Of a DNA stretch of 64,000 nt, positions 17,499-25,622 are shown one piece after another. The position numbers and the translations under genes were made by a program. Below the pieces are notes generated by a model. That model was not told where the DNA came from. It did no database searches and was given only the letters and a program-made list of their open reading frames with translations. The stretch is from an uncultured Blautia sp. Lineage in GTDB: Bacteria > Bacillota > Clostridia > Lachnospirales > Lachnospiraceae. The stretch is from assembly GCA_937900135.1 (NCBI GenBank), contig CALCDJ010000077.1:62001-126000 (forward strand). Direction: 5' to 3'. The number at the start of each line of letters is the position of its first letter. The first letter of the stretch is position 1.

Positions 17499-19471
17499 AC
17501 AGAATGAGAAACATAAGTATAGTATTTGCAGCAATCCTGATGCTGTTGTGTGTTCTGCAGGCAACTCCTGTACTGGCAGAACAAAAAGAAGAGCCCAGGG
17601 AGATACAGATTTTATTTACTCATGATATGCATTCCCATCTGGACCCTTATAAGGTGAAAAAAGGTGAAACTACCACGATGGTTGGTGGATTTGCAAAGCT
17701 GAAAACACTGGTGGATGAGAAGCGCGGCAGCCAGCCGGCGACCATCCTGGTGGATGGCGGAGATTTTTCCATGGGAACGTTGTATCAGACCATCTATGAG
17801 ACAGAAGCACCGGAGCTTCTTCAGATGGGAAATATTGGATATGACGCCACTACTTTTGGAAATCATGAATTCGATTATCGCAGCCAGGGTGTTGCAAATA
17901 TGCTTCACGCAGCAGTGAAGCATGCAGAAGAAAAACCGGGACAGAAGCTGCCGGCTCTTTTAAGTGCGAATATCGATTGGTCAAAAAACACCTCCAGTGA
18001 AAATCAGTTGGTAAAAGAGGCCATGGACGCGTATGGAAGCACCCCTTATCTTGTTTTGGAGCGGGGCGGTATCCGTGTGGGGATTTACGGCCTTCTGGGC
18101 AAAGATGCAGATGAATGCGCGCCGGAAAGCGGACTGGTATTTGAAGATATAGTGGAGACTTCAAAGAAGATGGTAGAAACGCTGAAAAAGGAAGAGGTGG
18201 ATCTGATCGTCTGTCTGTCCCACAGTGGAACCAGTGAAAAGGAAGACAAATCAGAGGATGAGATCCTGGCAAAAGAGGTGCCGGAGATTGATGTGATCGT
18301 CAGCGGACATACCCATACTTCTCTGGAGGAAGTGATTCAGCATCAGGATACCTATATTGTGTCTGCCGGTTCTTATATCGAAAGTCTGGGAGAACTGCAT
18401 CTTTCTCAAAAAGAGGATGGACGGTGGAAACTGGAAACATATGCGCTGAATCCGCTGGATGAGACTGTAAAAGAAGATGAAGAAATCAAGGAACAGCTTG
18501 CAGGTTATAAAGAAAAGGTAGAGGAACAATATCTGAGTACCTTTGGCTATACCTTTGATCAGGTTCTGGCAGAGAATCCATTGGAATTTACGCAGATGGA
18601 CGAATTTGCCATGGAGCATGAAGAAGATCCTCTGGGAAGTATTATTTCTGATTCTTATGTATATGCGGTAGAGCAGGCGGAGGGAGATTCTTACGAAAAA
18701 GTATATGCGGCTGTTTCTCCTTCCGGATGCATTCGTGATACCTTCCAGAAAGGAAGCCTGACGGTATCGGATGTCTTTAATGTAAGCTCTCTGGGAATCG
18801 GAGCAGACAGAATCCCAGGATATCCGCTGGTTAGCGTATACCTCACTGGAGAAGAATTAAAAACTGCTGCAGAAATTGATGTTTCTGTTTCTCCAATTAT
18901 GACAACTGCTCAATTGTATCCCAGCGGCCTTCGCTGGACGTACAATCCCAATCGTATGATTCTGAACCGTGTGACGGATGTGGAACTGGTGACGAACGTT
19001 CCCTATACCGAGGGAAAGGAGAGGGAAGAAATCCAGGATGAAAAGCTGTACCGGGTTGTGGCTGGATTATATTCAGCACAGATGCTGGGGGCTGTGGAGG
19101 ATTCCTCTATGGGTCTTCTGAAAATTACGCCGAAGGATCGGGATGGAAACCCCATCGAAGATTTTGAAGCCCACATTATTCACGGACAAAGTGGAGCAGA
19201 AGTAAAGGAATGGTATGCCCTGGCTTCTTATCTGGAGTCCTTTGAACCAAACGAAGAAGGGGTACCGGAGATTCCAGCTTACTATGGAAAACCAGAAGGA
19301 CGAAAACAGGAAGATGACAGCCACAATCTTCTGGAACTTGTGAAAAACCCCAATAAATTTGCCTGGATGTTGTATGGAGTGGTGGCGGCTCTTCTTCTTT
19401 TGATTACTTTGATCGTAGTTTTCATTGTAAAAAGAAGAAAAAGAAAACGTCAGGGAAAGAAGAAAAAGTAA
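17495..19471 (+). CDS. Surface-anchored 5'-nucleotidase / metallophosphatase
   Basis: A 658-residue exported enzyme that should dephosphorylate nucleotides or 2',3'-cyclic nucleotides outside the cell. It has a signal peptide (about 1-28, ending in LAEQ), a metallophosphatase domain (about 38-275) with THDMHSHLDP, DGGDFSMGTL, GNHEFDY, SHSG and GHTH, and a 5'-nucleotidase C-terminal domain (about 340-555). A membrane helix near 625-648 followed by a Lys/Arg-rich tail anchors it. The start codon overlaps the kinase stop, so it is translationally coupled to the signalling genes. Substrate preference cannot be read from sequence. Confidence 0.9.
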   Translation: MNRMRNISIVFAAILMLLCVLQATPVLAEQKEEPREIQILFTHDMHSHLDPYKVKKGETTTMVGGFAKLKTLVDEKRGSQPATILVDGGDFSMGTLYQTIYETEAPELLQMGNIGYDATTFGNHEFDYRSQGVANMLHAAVKHAEEKPGQKLPALLSANIDWSKNTSSENQLVKEAMDAYGSTPYLVLERGGIRVGIYGLLGKDADECAPESGLVFEDIVETSKKMVETLKKEEVDLIVCLSHSGTSEKEDKSEDEILAKEVPEIDVIVSGHTHTSLEEVIQHQDTYIVSAGSYIESLGELHLSQKEDGRWKLETYALNPLDETVKEDEEIKEQLAGYKEKVEEQYLSTFGYTFDQVLAENPLEFTQMDEFAMEHEEDPLGSIISDSYVYAVEQAEGDSYEKVYAAVSPSGCIRDTFQKGSLTVSDVFNVSSLGIGADRIPGYPLVSVYLTGEELKTAAEIDVSVSPIMTTAQLYPSGLRWTYNPNRMILNRVTDVELVTNVPYTEGKEREEIQDEKLYRVVAGLYSAQMLGAVEDSSMGLLKITPKDRDGNPIEDFEAHIIHGQSGAEVKEWYALASYLESFEPNEEGVPEIPAYYGKPEGRKQEDDSHNLLELVKNPNKFAWMLYGVVAALLLLITLIVVFIVKRRKRKRQGKKKK

Positions 19472-19473
19472 AT

Positions 19474-19519
19474 AGCAAAAAAGCAGCCCGGTCTTGAGGT
19501 GACTGGGCTGTTTTTTGCT
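19474..19519. terminator. Bidirectional terminator between nucleotidase and SASP genes
   Basis: Stem CAGCCCGGTC (19484-19493) pairs with GACTGGGCTG (19501-19510) with one G-T pair. It is flanked by AGCAAAAAA and TTTTTTGCT, giving an oligo-T tract on both strands. It can end the forward nucleotidase transcript and the reverse SASP transcript. Confidence 0.88.
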
Positions 19520-19556
19520 GAATTCCTTCATTATATAAAGGACAGCGTAGGGATAT

Positions 19557-19799
19557 TTACATACCGGACTGACCGCCCATGGATGGGGAGCTTCCGGAGG
19601 ACATCTGGCGTTCCTGTGCTTCGATCATTTTCTTTACCATATAGCCGCCAACGCTTCCGTTCTGTTTGGAAGTCAGGTTTCCGTTGTATCCATCGGTAAG
19701 GGGTACGCCAAGTTCGCTTGCCACTTCATATTTGAAACGGTCTAATGCGCTTTTTGCTTCTGGTACAGCTACTTTGTTAGAAGAATTGTTGTTTGACAT
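19557..19799 (-). CDS. Alpha/beta-type small acid-soluble spore protein
   Basis: An 80-residue SASP that binds and protects DNA in dormant spores and is degraded at germination. The family pattern is clear: a Ser/Asn-rich start, ALDRFKYEVASELGVPL with the GPR protease recognition region (KYEVASELG, about residues 23-31), then LTSKQNGSVGGYMVKKMIEAQE. The start at 19799 is set by the AGGAGG site at 19809-19814; a longer frame upstream is not family-like. The short Ser/Gly/Met-rich tail is variable in the family. Its presence shows the organism makes endospores. Confidence 0.95.
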   Translation of the reverse strand: MSNNNSSNKVAVPEAKSALDRFKYEVASELGVPLTDGYNGNLTSKQNGSVGGYMVKKMIEAQERQMSSGSSPSMGGQSGM

Positions 19800-19846
19800 G
19801 ATTATTTTCCTCCTTGGTTGTATTGTTTGATTTGGTGTTACAATGC

Positions 19847-19874
19847 TAGTATATGAAAAAGAGAAGATAATACA
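19847..19874 (-). promoter_or_regulatory. Possible sporulation (sigma-G-like) promoter of the SASP gene
   Basis: On the minus strand, TGTATT (19874-19869) is followed after 15-16 bases by CATATACTA (19855-19847), resembling the sigma-G -10 element CATACTA. Forespore sigma-G drives SASP genes in Bacillus and Clostridia. The match is imperfect and the assignment is inferred. Confidence 0.35.
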
Positions 19875-19951
19875 CTGGAACTTCCTGCAAAATCTTCCAA
19901 AATCTGAAAATATTAATTTTCTATGAACTTTGTATATTTTGCAAGATTTAA

Positions 19952-19980
19952 TTGCACTTTTTTTGGCTACTTGATATAAT
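19952..19980 (+). promoter_or_regulatory. Sigma-A promoter of the mgsA-rsmD-coaD unit
   Basis: TTGCAC (19952-19957) and a perfect TATAAT (19975-19980) are 17 bases apart, with the start codon of the methylglyoxal synthase homologue about 63 bases downstream. Confidence 0.8.
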
Positions 19981-20043
19981 AATAACGATATTATGAGAAA
20001 ACGCAGGTACAAGAATGTATTGGTGAAAATGGAGAGGTGAACT

Positions 20044-20439
20044 ATGAATTTAGGTATCATTGCACACAACAGCAAAAAGGTTCTGATAGAAGATTTCTGT
20101 ATCGCCTATAAAAATATTCTTGCGAAGCATGAAGTTTACGCGACGGGAACTACCGGAAGAAGAATCGAAGAGGCGACCAGTCTGCATGTGCACAAGTTTT
20201 TGGCAGGCAGCATTGGCGGAGATAAGCAGTTTATGGAAATGGTAGAACGTCAGGACCTGGATATGGTAATCCTGTTTTACAATCCGGTCATGATCGACCC
20301 CAAGGAACCGGATATTATGAGTATTGTGAAACGATGTGATCAGTATAATATTCCAGTAGCGACGAATATTGCTACCGCAGAATTATTGATTTTAGGCCTT
20401 GCCAGAGGCGACCTGGATTGGAGACTGAATCTGAAATGA
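20044..20439 (+). CDS. mgsA: Methylglyoxal synthase homologue with altered active-site residues
   Basis: A 131-residue cytoplasmic protein of the methylglyoxal synthase fold, which converts dihydroxyacetone phosphate to methylglyoxal and phosphate. Conserved pieces are YATGTTGR (32-39), GGD (58-60; D60 matches the E. coli catalytic Asp71) and IPVATNIATAELL (103-115). By hand alignment to E. coli MgsA, several active-site positions differ: N9 for Asp20, S56 for Pro67, N80 for Asp91 and K87 for His98, while D90 matches Asp101. Activity may be changed. A GGAGAGG site precedes the ATG, and the stop overlaps rsmD. Confidence 0.8.
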   Translation: MNLGIIAHNSKKVLIEDFCIAYKNILAKHEVYATGTTGRRIEEATSLHVHKFLAGSIGGDKQFMEMVERQDLDMVILFYNPVMIDPKEPDIMSIVKRCDQYNIPVATNIATAELLILGLARGDLDWRLNLK

Positions 20440-20993
20440 GAGTAATAGCAGGAAAAGCCAGACGACTACAGCTTAAAACTGTGCCGGGGCTGGATACCAG
20501 ACCCACCACAGATCGAATTAAGGAAACTCTTTTTAATATTTTGCAGCCGGAACTTTTGGACTGCAGGTTTCTGGATCTTTTCAGCGGAAGTGGCGCCATT
20601 GGCATTGAAGCGTTAAGCCGGGGCGCGGCAGAAGCCGTTTTTGTGGAGAAGAATCCAAAGGCATGTACATGCATCCGTGAAAATCTTTCATTCACAAAAC
20701 TTTCTGAAAATGGTAAACTTCTGAGCATGGATGTTCTTCAGGCACTTCGTTCCCTGGAACACAAGGGAACTTTTGACTGTATTTTTATGGATCCGCCTTA
20801 TGGACAGGAACTGGAACGCCAGGTCCTGGAATATCTGGGTAACAGCAGCCTGGTGGATGAAAATACACTGATTATTATAGAAGCAGATCTGAAGACAGAT
20901 TTTTCCTATGCCGAGGAGCTGGGCTTTTGTCTGCTCCGTTCCAAGGAGTACAAGACAAATAAACATGTCTTTTTCAAAAGAGATGAAAAGTAA
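20436..20993 (+). CDS. rsmD: 16S rRNA (guanine-966-N2)-methyltransferase RsmD
   Basis: A 185-residue SAM-dependent methyltransferase that modifies G966 of 16S rRNA. The N-terminus MRVIAGKARRLQL and TRPTTDRIKETLFNIL are typical of RsmD. The SAM site FLDLFSGSGAIGIEALSRGA lies near residues 50-69, and the catalytic DPPYG near 119-123. ATG 20436 overlaps the previous stop by four bases; the 18-base-longer frame would lie inside mgsA and is rejected. RsmD next to coaD is a common Firmicute arrangement. Confidence 0.93.
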   Translation: MRVIAGKARRLQLKTVPGLDTRPTTDRIKETLFNILQPELLDCRFLDLFSGSGAIGIEALSRGAAEAVFVEKNPKACTCIRENLSFTKLSENGKLLSMDVLQALRSLEHKGTFDCIFMDPPYGQELERQVLEYLGNSSLVDENTLIIIEADLKTDFSYAEELGFCLLRSKEYKTNKHVFFKRDEK

Positions 20994-21014
20994 GAAGAAA
21001 GTGAGAACACATAC

Positions 21015-21500
21015 ATGGTAATAGCAGTATATCCAGGAAGTTTTGATCCGGCCACCTATGGACATTTGGATGTGATTCAGAGAGCAAGCGCCGCATTTGA
21101 TAAGGTAATTGTTGGGGTTTTGCATAATTCTGCAAAAAGTCCGTTGTTTTCTGTGGAAGAACGTGTTAATATACTAGAAAAGGCGACTAGCCATATTTCC
21201 AACGTAATCGTAAAACCCTTTGACGGCCTGTCTGTGAATTTCGCCAGGGAGAATCATGCCCAGGTGATCATCCGCGGACTGCGAGCGGTTACGGATTTTG
21301 AATACGAACTTCAGATGGCTCAGACCAACCGCGTGCTGGCTCCGGACGTAGACACAGTATTTATGACAACTAGCCTGGAATATGCATATTTAAGTTCTAC
21401 GATCATGAAGGAAGTGGCACAGTTCGGAGGAGATTTAAGCAAATTTGCTCCCCCGGAGATCACGGCTGCAGTGAAGGCCAGATTATGTGTAGAAAAATGA
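21015..21500 (+). CDS. coaD: Phosphopantetheine adenylyltransferase (CoaD)
   Basis: A 161-residue nucleotidyltransferase catalysing the fourth step of coenzyme A synthesis, transfer of AMP from ATP to 4'-phosphopantetheine. It shows YPGSFDPATYGHLDVI with the TxGH motif (residues 15-18), RGLRAVTDFEYELQMA (about 92-107) and the C-terminal signature YLSSTIMKEVAQFGGD. Its length is normal for the family. It follows rsmD by 21 bases and precedes the coiled-coil gene at 21525. Confidence 0.95.
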   Translation: MVIAVYPGSFDPATYGHLDVIQRASAAFDKVIVGVLHNSAKSPLFSVEERVNILEKATSHISNVIVKPFDGLSVNFARENHAQVIIRGLRAVTDFEYELQMAQTNRVLAPDVDTVFMTTSLEYAYLSSTIMKEVAQFGGDLSKFAPPEITAAVKARLCVEK

Positions 21501-21524
21501 AGAGAAAATTAAGGAGAGTGTACT

Positions 21525-22148
21525 ATGAGCAGCAGAATTGAACAGATTATTGAAGAAATCGAGGAATATGTAGACAGCTGTAAGTTCCAGCCTTTGTCTG
21601 CTACAAAGATTGTAGTGAATAAGGAAGAGATTGATGAGCTGTTAAGAGAACTTCGTTTAAAAACCCCAGATGAAATTAAGCGTTACCAGAAGATCATCAG
21701 CAATAAGGATGCGATTCTGGAGGATGCCCAGTCCAAGGCAGATGCCCTCATTGCAGATGCTCAGGTGAAGGCACAGGAGCTGGTAACACAGCATGAGATT
21801 ATGCAGAAGGCGTATGCACAGGCTAATGATACCATCAATGCAGCCAACAAGCAGGCACAGGAAATCCTGGATTCTGCAACACAGGATGCCAACAGCATCC
21901 GTCTCAGTGCCATTACTTATACAGATGATATGATGGCAAACATTGGCGCTGTACTCAATGAGACTCTGGAGGATGCCGGCGGTAAATATAAAGGATTTAT
22001 CGAAGCGCTGCAGAGCTGCCTGAACGTGGTAAACCACAATCGTCAGGAACTTGCTCCTCAGACAGCGCAGGCAGCAGCGATGTCTGAATCTTATCACGAT
22101 GAGGATAAGGAAGACGAAGCGATGTTAGACGATCTGGGAGAAAACTAA
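21525..22148 (+). CDS. Coiled-coil protein of unknown function, often near coaD in Clostridia
   Basis: A 207-residue acidic protein, almost entirely helical. Residues about 60-140 form a long coiled coil rich in Ala, Gln, Asp and Glu (for example DAQSKADALIADAQVKAQEL), resembling DivIVA or ATP-synthase stalk proteins, to which such genes are often loosely annotated. The first 45 residues (EEIEEYVDSCKFQP) form a conserved-looking head. There is no signal peptide or membrane span. An AAGGAGAG site precedes ATG 21525. The last 24 bases overlap the end of ylbJ on the other strand. A role in cell division or envelope organisation is possible but unproven. Confidence 0.7.
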   Translation: MSSRIEQIIEEIEEYVDSCKFQPLSATKIVVNKEEIDELLRELRLKTPDEIKRYQKIISNKDAILEDAQSKADALIADAQVKAQELVTQHEIMQKAYAQANDTINAANKQAQEILDSATQDANSIRLSAITYTDDMMANIGAVLNETLEDAGGKYKGFIEALQSCLNVVNHNRQELAPQTAQAAAMSESYHDEDKEDEAMLDDLGEN

Positions 22149-23093
22149 GACAAGCAGCAGGGTACATACAAGGTTCAGGAATTTGGCGGCGAGATAGGGG
22201 CGAAGGGACAGAGAACCCTTCAGCACACTGGCTGTCTGTCCGTGGATGCAGAGACCGCCGAAGGCAGTCATGGCCATGGCCAGAGCAAATTTCTGTTCAT
22301 AGGGAAGACCTGCCAGGTACAGTTCGTGCAGACCGGTAGTAAGCTCCAAGCCCCCCAGGAATACTGCGCGGGAGGCAGAAGAGAAAGGCCAGTAATGACT
22401 GATACAGGCGGAAAGCAGAGAGAACAGAAGCAGGTAGCCTCCCAGTTTTGTTATGGTTTCAAATCCGTTCATAATAGAGACATCTATGATGGCTCCAAGC
22501 GGGCTGGTTATGGGTGTCTCTTTTTTTAGAGAATCCTGTTGTTTCAAACTGCAGGTTTTGTTTTTGTAAACCAGAAACCGGAAAAACAGCATACAAATCA
22601 CGTTGGAAAGAAGCAGGATGGCAAGAATTTGCCCAGGTGAAGTTCTTCCCTCCAGGCAGATCTGGCTCAGATATGTGAATAAAAACGCCGGACTGGGGTT
22701 ATTACAAAAGGTGAGAAGATATTCGCCTTCCCGTCGGCTGATTTTTTTGCAGACATACAAGTCAGAGGCCAGCTTGGCCCCCATGGGATAACCACAGAGA
22801 AGACCAAGGGCCAGTACGTAGGTGCCTGCAGGAGAAAGACCGAAAAGCTTTCTGGAAAGGCCGGATAAAGGTTTGAAAATTTTTTCGATGATATTCGTAT
22901 GTATAAGAAATCCGGTTAAAATAAGAAAAGGAAGAAGCGTGGGAAGCAGGGTGTTCAGCCACAGCTTCATTCCCTCTCTGGAAGCGGAAAGCGCTTCTCC
23001 CGGAAAACACAAAAGAAAAAGAAGAAGCAGGAGGATTCCTGCAATACACAATTTGCGTTTCATATGCGCCCATGGGATTTGATGTCTTTTCAT
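22125..23093 (-). CDS. ylbJ: Sporulation integral membrane protein YlbJ
   Basis: A polytopic membrane protein of about 322 residues with the nucleoside-recognition (Gate) domain pattern. LWLNTLLPTLLPFLILTGFL, LGLLCGYPMGAKLASDLY and FCNNPSPAFLFTYL are YlbJ signatures; later SIMNGFETITKLGGYLLLFSLL and AFGGLCIHGQTASVL complete the family pattern. In Bacillus subtilis YlbJ is needed for spore cortex formation. No clear ribosome site resolves the start among GTG 23105, ATG 23093 and ATG 23063; ATG 23093 is my choice. The 3' end overlaps the coiled-coil gene tail to tail with no visible terminator. Confidence 0.9.
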   Translation of the reverse strand: MKRHQIPWAHMKRKLCIAGILLLLLFLLCFPGEALSASREGMKLWLNTLLPTLLPFLILTGFLIHTNIIEKIFKPLSGLSRKLFGLSPAGTYVLALGLLCGYPMGAKLASDLYVCKKISRREGEYLLTFCNNPSPAFLFTYLSQICLEGRTSPGQILAILLLSNVICMLFFRFLVYKNKTCSLKQQDSLKKETPITSPLGAIIDVSIMNGFETITKLGGYLLLFSLLSACISHYWPFSSASRAVFLGGLELTTGLHELYLAGLPYEQKFALAMAMTAFGGLCIHGQTASVLKGSLSLRPYLAAKFLNLVCTLLLVLVFSQIV

Positions 23094-23145
23094 TCTATGG
23101 CGCACTATTGAAATAAATGACAGTAAAAAATCGGAGGTGTCAAGG

Positions 23146-24597
23146 ATGGCAGTATTAGAAAATTGCGAACCAAAGAGAGTATTTCATTATTTTGAGGAAA
23201 TTACCAAAATTCCTCATGGATCTGGAAACACAAAGGAAATCAGTGATTATCTTGTGAATCTTGCAAAAGAGCATGGACTTTCCTATGTACAGGACGAAAT
23301 GAATAACGTGGTGATCTATAAGCCTGCTTATAAAGGTTATGAAGATGCACCGGTTGTAATCCTTCAGGGACATATGGATATGGTATGTGAAAAGCGTCCG
23401 GACGTGGAGCATGATTTTACCAAAGATCCGTTAAATCTTTCTGTAAAAGACGGTTATATTTCTGCAAACGGAACCACACTGGGCGGAGATGACGGTATTG
23501 CCGTAGCTTATGCGCTGGCCCTTCTGGAGAGCGATGACATTCCTCATCCGGCATTGGAAGTTCTGATCACTGTGGATGAAGAAATTGGTCTTCTTGGTGC
23601 AGTTGGTCTGGACTGCAGCGTACTGAAAGGAAGAAGACTGATCAATCTGGATTCTGAGGCAGAGGGCAGCATCTGGATCAGCTGTGCCGGCGGACTCACT
23701 GGAATCAGCCATATTCCGGTACAGAGAGTGGAAGCAGAGGGCGAGAAGCTTCAGGTGAAGGTCTGCGGTTTAATGGGCGGACATTCTGGCGCAGAAATTG
23801 ACAAAAACCGCGCAAATGCAAATATCCTTATGGGACGGTTTTTGTATGGATTGAAGAAACAGGCAGATTATGAAATCCTGTCTCTGGAAGGTGGAAAAAA
23901 AGACAATGCCATTACCAGAGAGACAGTAGCGGAACTTCTTGTTGCAAAAGAAATGACAGAAGCGGTAAAGGCTTATGCAAAGGAGCAGCAGGCGAAACTT
24001 CGTGAGGAATATGCAGGAAGCGACGAAGGCATTGCCATTGAAATTCTGGAAAAAGGAACAGAAAAGGGCGCGGTGCTTCATCCGACCAGCCGTGAGAAAG
24101 TGCTGTTTTATCTGATGAATGTTCCTTTCGGAATTGCAAAAATGAGCGGCTCCATTGAGGGACTTGTGGAAACCTCCAGCAATATTGGTATTCTGAAACT
24201 TTTTGAAGGAGAACTGAGCGCAAGTTCCAGCGTAAGAAGCTCTGTGGAAGCTGCCAGAGATGCTCTTTCTGATAAGATTGAGTATCTGACAGAATTTCTG
24301 GGCGGTGAATATGAGGTTCAGGGAGCATACCCGGCATGGGAATATCGCAAGGAATCTCCGCTGCGTGATAAGATGGTAGAAGTATACGAGCAGGTATACG
24401 GTGAAAAGCCAAATGTGGTAGCGATTCATGCAGGACTGGAATGCGGTCTGTTCTATAAGAAGATGGAAGGACTGGATTGTGTTTCTCTGGGACCGAATAT
24501 GAAGGATATCCATACCTCAGAAGAGGTTCTGGATATTGCCTCCACAGAACGTGTTTGGAAATATCTCCTGAAGGTTCTGGAAAATCTGAAAGACTGA
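23146..24597 (+). CDS. pepD: Aminoacyl-histidine dipeptidase (PepD-type, M20 family)
   Basis: A 483-residue cytosolic zinc peptidase that should cleave Xaa-His and other dipeptides. It shows the M20C pattern: FEEITKIPHGSGNTKEISDYL at the N-terminus, the metal site QGHMDMVCEK, GGDDGIAVAYALALLE, the catalytic and metal ligands in TVDEEIGLLGA, NLDSEAEG, GGHSGAEIDKNRANA, and AIHAGLECG near the end. ATG 23146 follows CGGAGGTG (23132-23138); an in-frame GTG at 23137 overlaps that site and is rejected. A strong terminator follows, so it is a single-gene unit. Confidence 0.93.
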   Translation: MAVLENCEPKRVFHYFEEITKIPHGSGNTKEISDYLVNLAKEHGLSYVQDEMNNVVIYKPAYKGYEDAPVVILQGHMDMVCEKRPDVEHDFTKDPLNLSVKDGYISANGTTLGGDDGIAVAYALALLESDDIPHPALEVLITVDEEIGLLGAVGLDCSVLKGRRLINLDSEAEGSIWISCAGGLTGISHIPVQRVEAEGEKLQVKVCGLMGGHSGAEIDKNRANANILMGRFLYGLKKQADYEILSLEGGKKDNAITRETVAELLVAKEMTEAVKAYAKEQQAKLREEYAGSDEGIAIEILEKGTEKGAVLHPTSREKVLFYLMNVPFGIAKMSGSIEGLVETSSNIGILKLFEGELSASSSVRSSVEAARDALSDKIEYLTEFLGGEYEVQGAYPAWEYRKESPLRDKMVEVYEQVYGEKPNVVAIHAGLECGLFYKKMEGLDCVSLGPNMKDIHTSEEVLDIASTERVWKYLLKVLENLKD

Positions 24598-24604
24598 TTA
24601 AGGA

Positions 24605-24642
24605 TCACCCCGGCATAAATTTGCCGGGGTGAGATGTTTTTT
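24605..24642 (+). terminator. Terminator after pepD
   Basis: An 11-base perfect stem TCACCCCGGCA (24605-24615) with TGCCGGGGTGA (24622-24632) closes a six-base loop and is followed by GATGTTTTTTG. Confidence 0.9.
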
Positions 24643-24700
24643 GGGGCACTTTGGTATTAGAAGGAAGAAAGCTTCATATTCTGTAAAGGGGAGGCAGGAT

Positions 24701-25513
24701 ATGAAGAATCGTCGTTTTTTGTTTGGACTTTCGTTTCTGACCCTTCTTTTTCTGGCAGCAGGGCTGCACAGAATCCTCTGGGAACGAAGCACAGTGTCTA
24801 TTCTGAAGGAAACTTCTATAGAAAGTCAGGAATTTCGGAAACAGCAGTTAAAACCGGAGCTGTATGAAACTTTGTGTGAGCAGAGACGTAAGGGGCAGGA
24901 TTTTGGAACGCTTCTGACAGCTACTATGCTGGCCGGGAAATATGCGCCGGAAAAGGTGTGGGGACATCCGGAACTTTTTCTGAAATATAAAGAGGAGAGT
25001 TTTTTGCAGTTGAAAAAAGGGTATGAGGCTGTATGGGCTGACCTGATCTGTTTTCCTGTTCCGGATTCTTCTGTTAAATTTGAAAATACCTGGATGGAGC
25101 CTCGCACGTATGGAGGAAAACGGGTTCACGAAGGAACGGATCTTTTTGGAACAGTAACAACGCCAGGCTATTATCCGGTGCTAAGTATGACAGATGGTGT
25201 GGTGGAGCAAAAGGGCTGGCTGCCCCTGGGAGGATACCGGATTGGAATCCGTTCGCCTCACGGGGGATATTTTTATTATGCGCATCTGTTTGATTATGAA
25301 CGGGATTTTCAGAAGGGAGAGCAGGTGAAGGCAGGAGAAATTCTGGGATATATGGGAAATTCCGGCTATGGTCCAGAGGGAACATCCGGGGTATTTCCAG
25401 TGCATCTCCATCTGGGAATTTATATCGCTGCTCCACATACACCGGAAATCAGTGTGAATCCATATTGGGTTTTGCAGGCGTTGCGTAAAAATATAAGAAA
25501 GTATACATATTAG
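24701..25513 (+). CDS. M23-family (lysostaphin-like) peptidase, membrane anchored
   Basis: A 270-residue protein with an N-terminal signal anchor (about residues 6-25). After an uncharacterised helical region, residues about 125-265 form an M23 metallopeptidase domain: HEGTDLFG supplies the His and Asp zinc ligands, HGGYFYYAHL follows, and HLHLGI supplies the later His pair. Such enzymes cut peptide bridges in peptidoglycan or act as scaffolds for cell-wall hydrolysis. ATG 24701 has GGGGAGG upstream; a longer frame from 24629 runs back into the terminator and is rejected. A link to sporulation or division is possible but not shown. Confidence 0.85.
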   Translation: MKNRRFLFGLSFLTLLFLAAGLHRILWERSTVSILKETSIESQEFRKQQLKPELYETLCEQRRKGQDFGTLLTATMLAGKYAPEKVWGHPELFLKYKEESFLQLKKGYEAVWADLICFPVPDSSVKFENTWMEPRTYGGKRVHEGTDLFGTVTTPGYYPVLSMTDGVVEQKGWLPLGGYRIGIRSPHGGYFYYAHLFDYERDFQKGEQVKAGEILGYMGNSGYGPEGTSGVFPVHLHLGIYIAAPHTPEISVNPYWVLQALRKNIRKYTY

Positions 25514-25534
25514 TGGTAAATTTTCCTGAATTTA

Positions 25535-25543
25535 TGCTATAAT
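25535..25543 (+). promoter_or_regulatory. Extended -10 promoter of the alarmone synthetase operon
   Basis: TGCTATAAT (25535-25543) is an extended -10 element; a -35 match is weak. The start codon of the alarmone synthetase is 80 bases downstream, which makes the in-frame GTG at 25560 an unlikely start. Confidence 0.6.
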
Positions 25544-25622
25544 AGAACGGATAAGTCCAGTGAAACAGAAAAGACAGACAGAAATATACCGGGCTTTGAG
25601 AAGTGCAAGGAGTGATCGAAAT

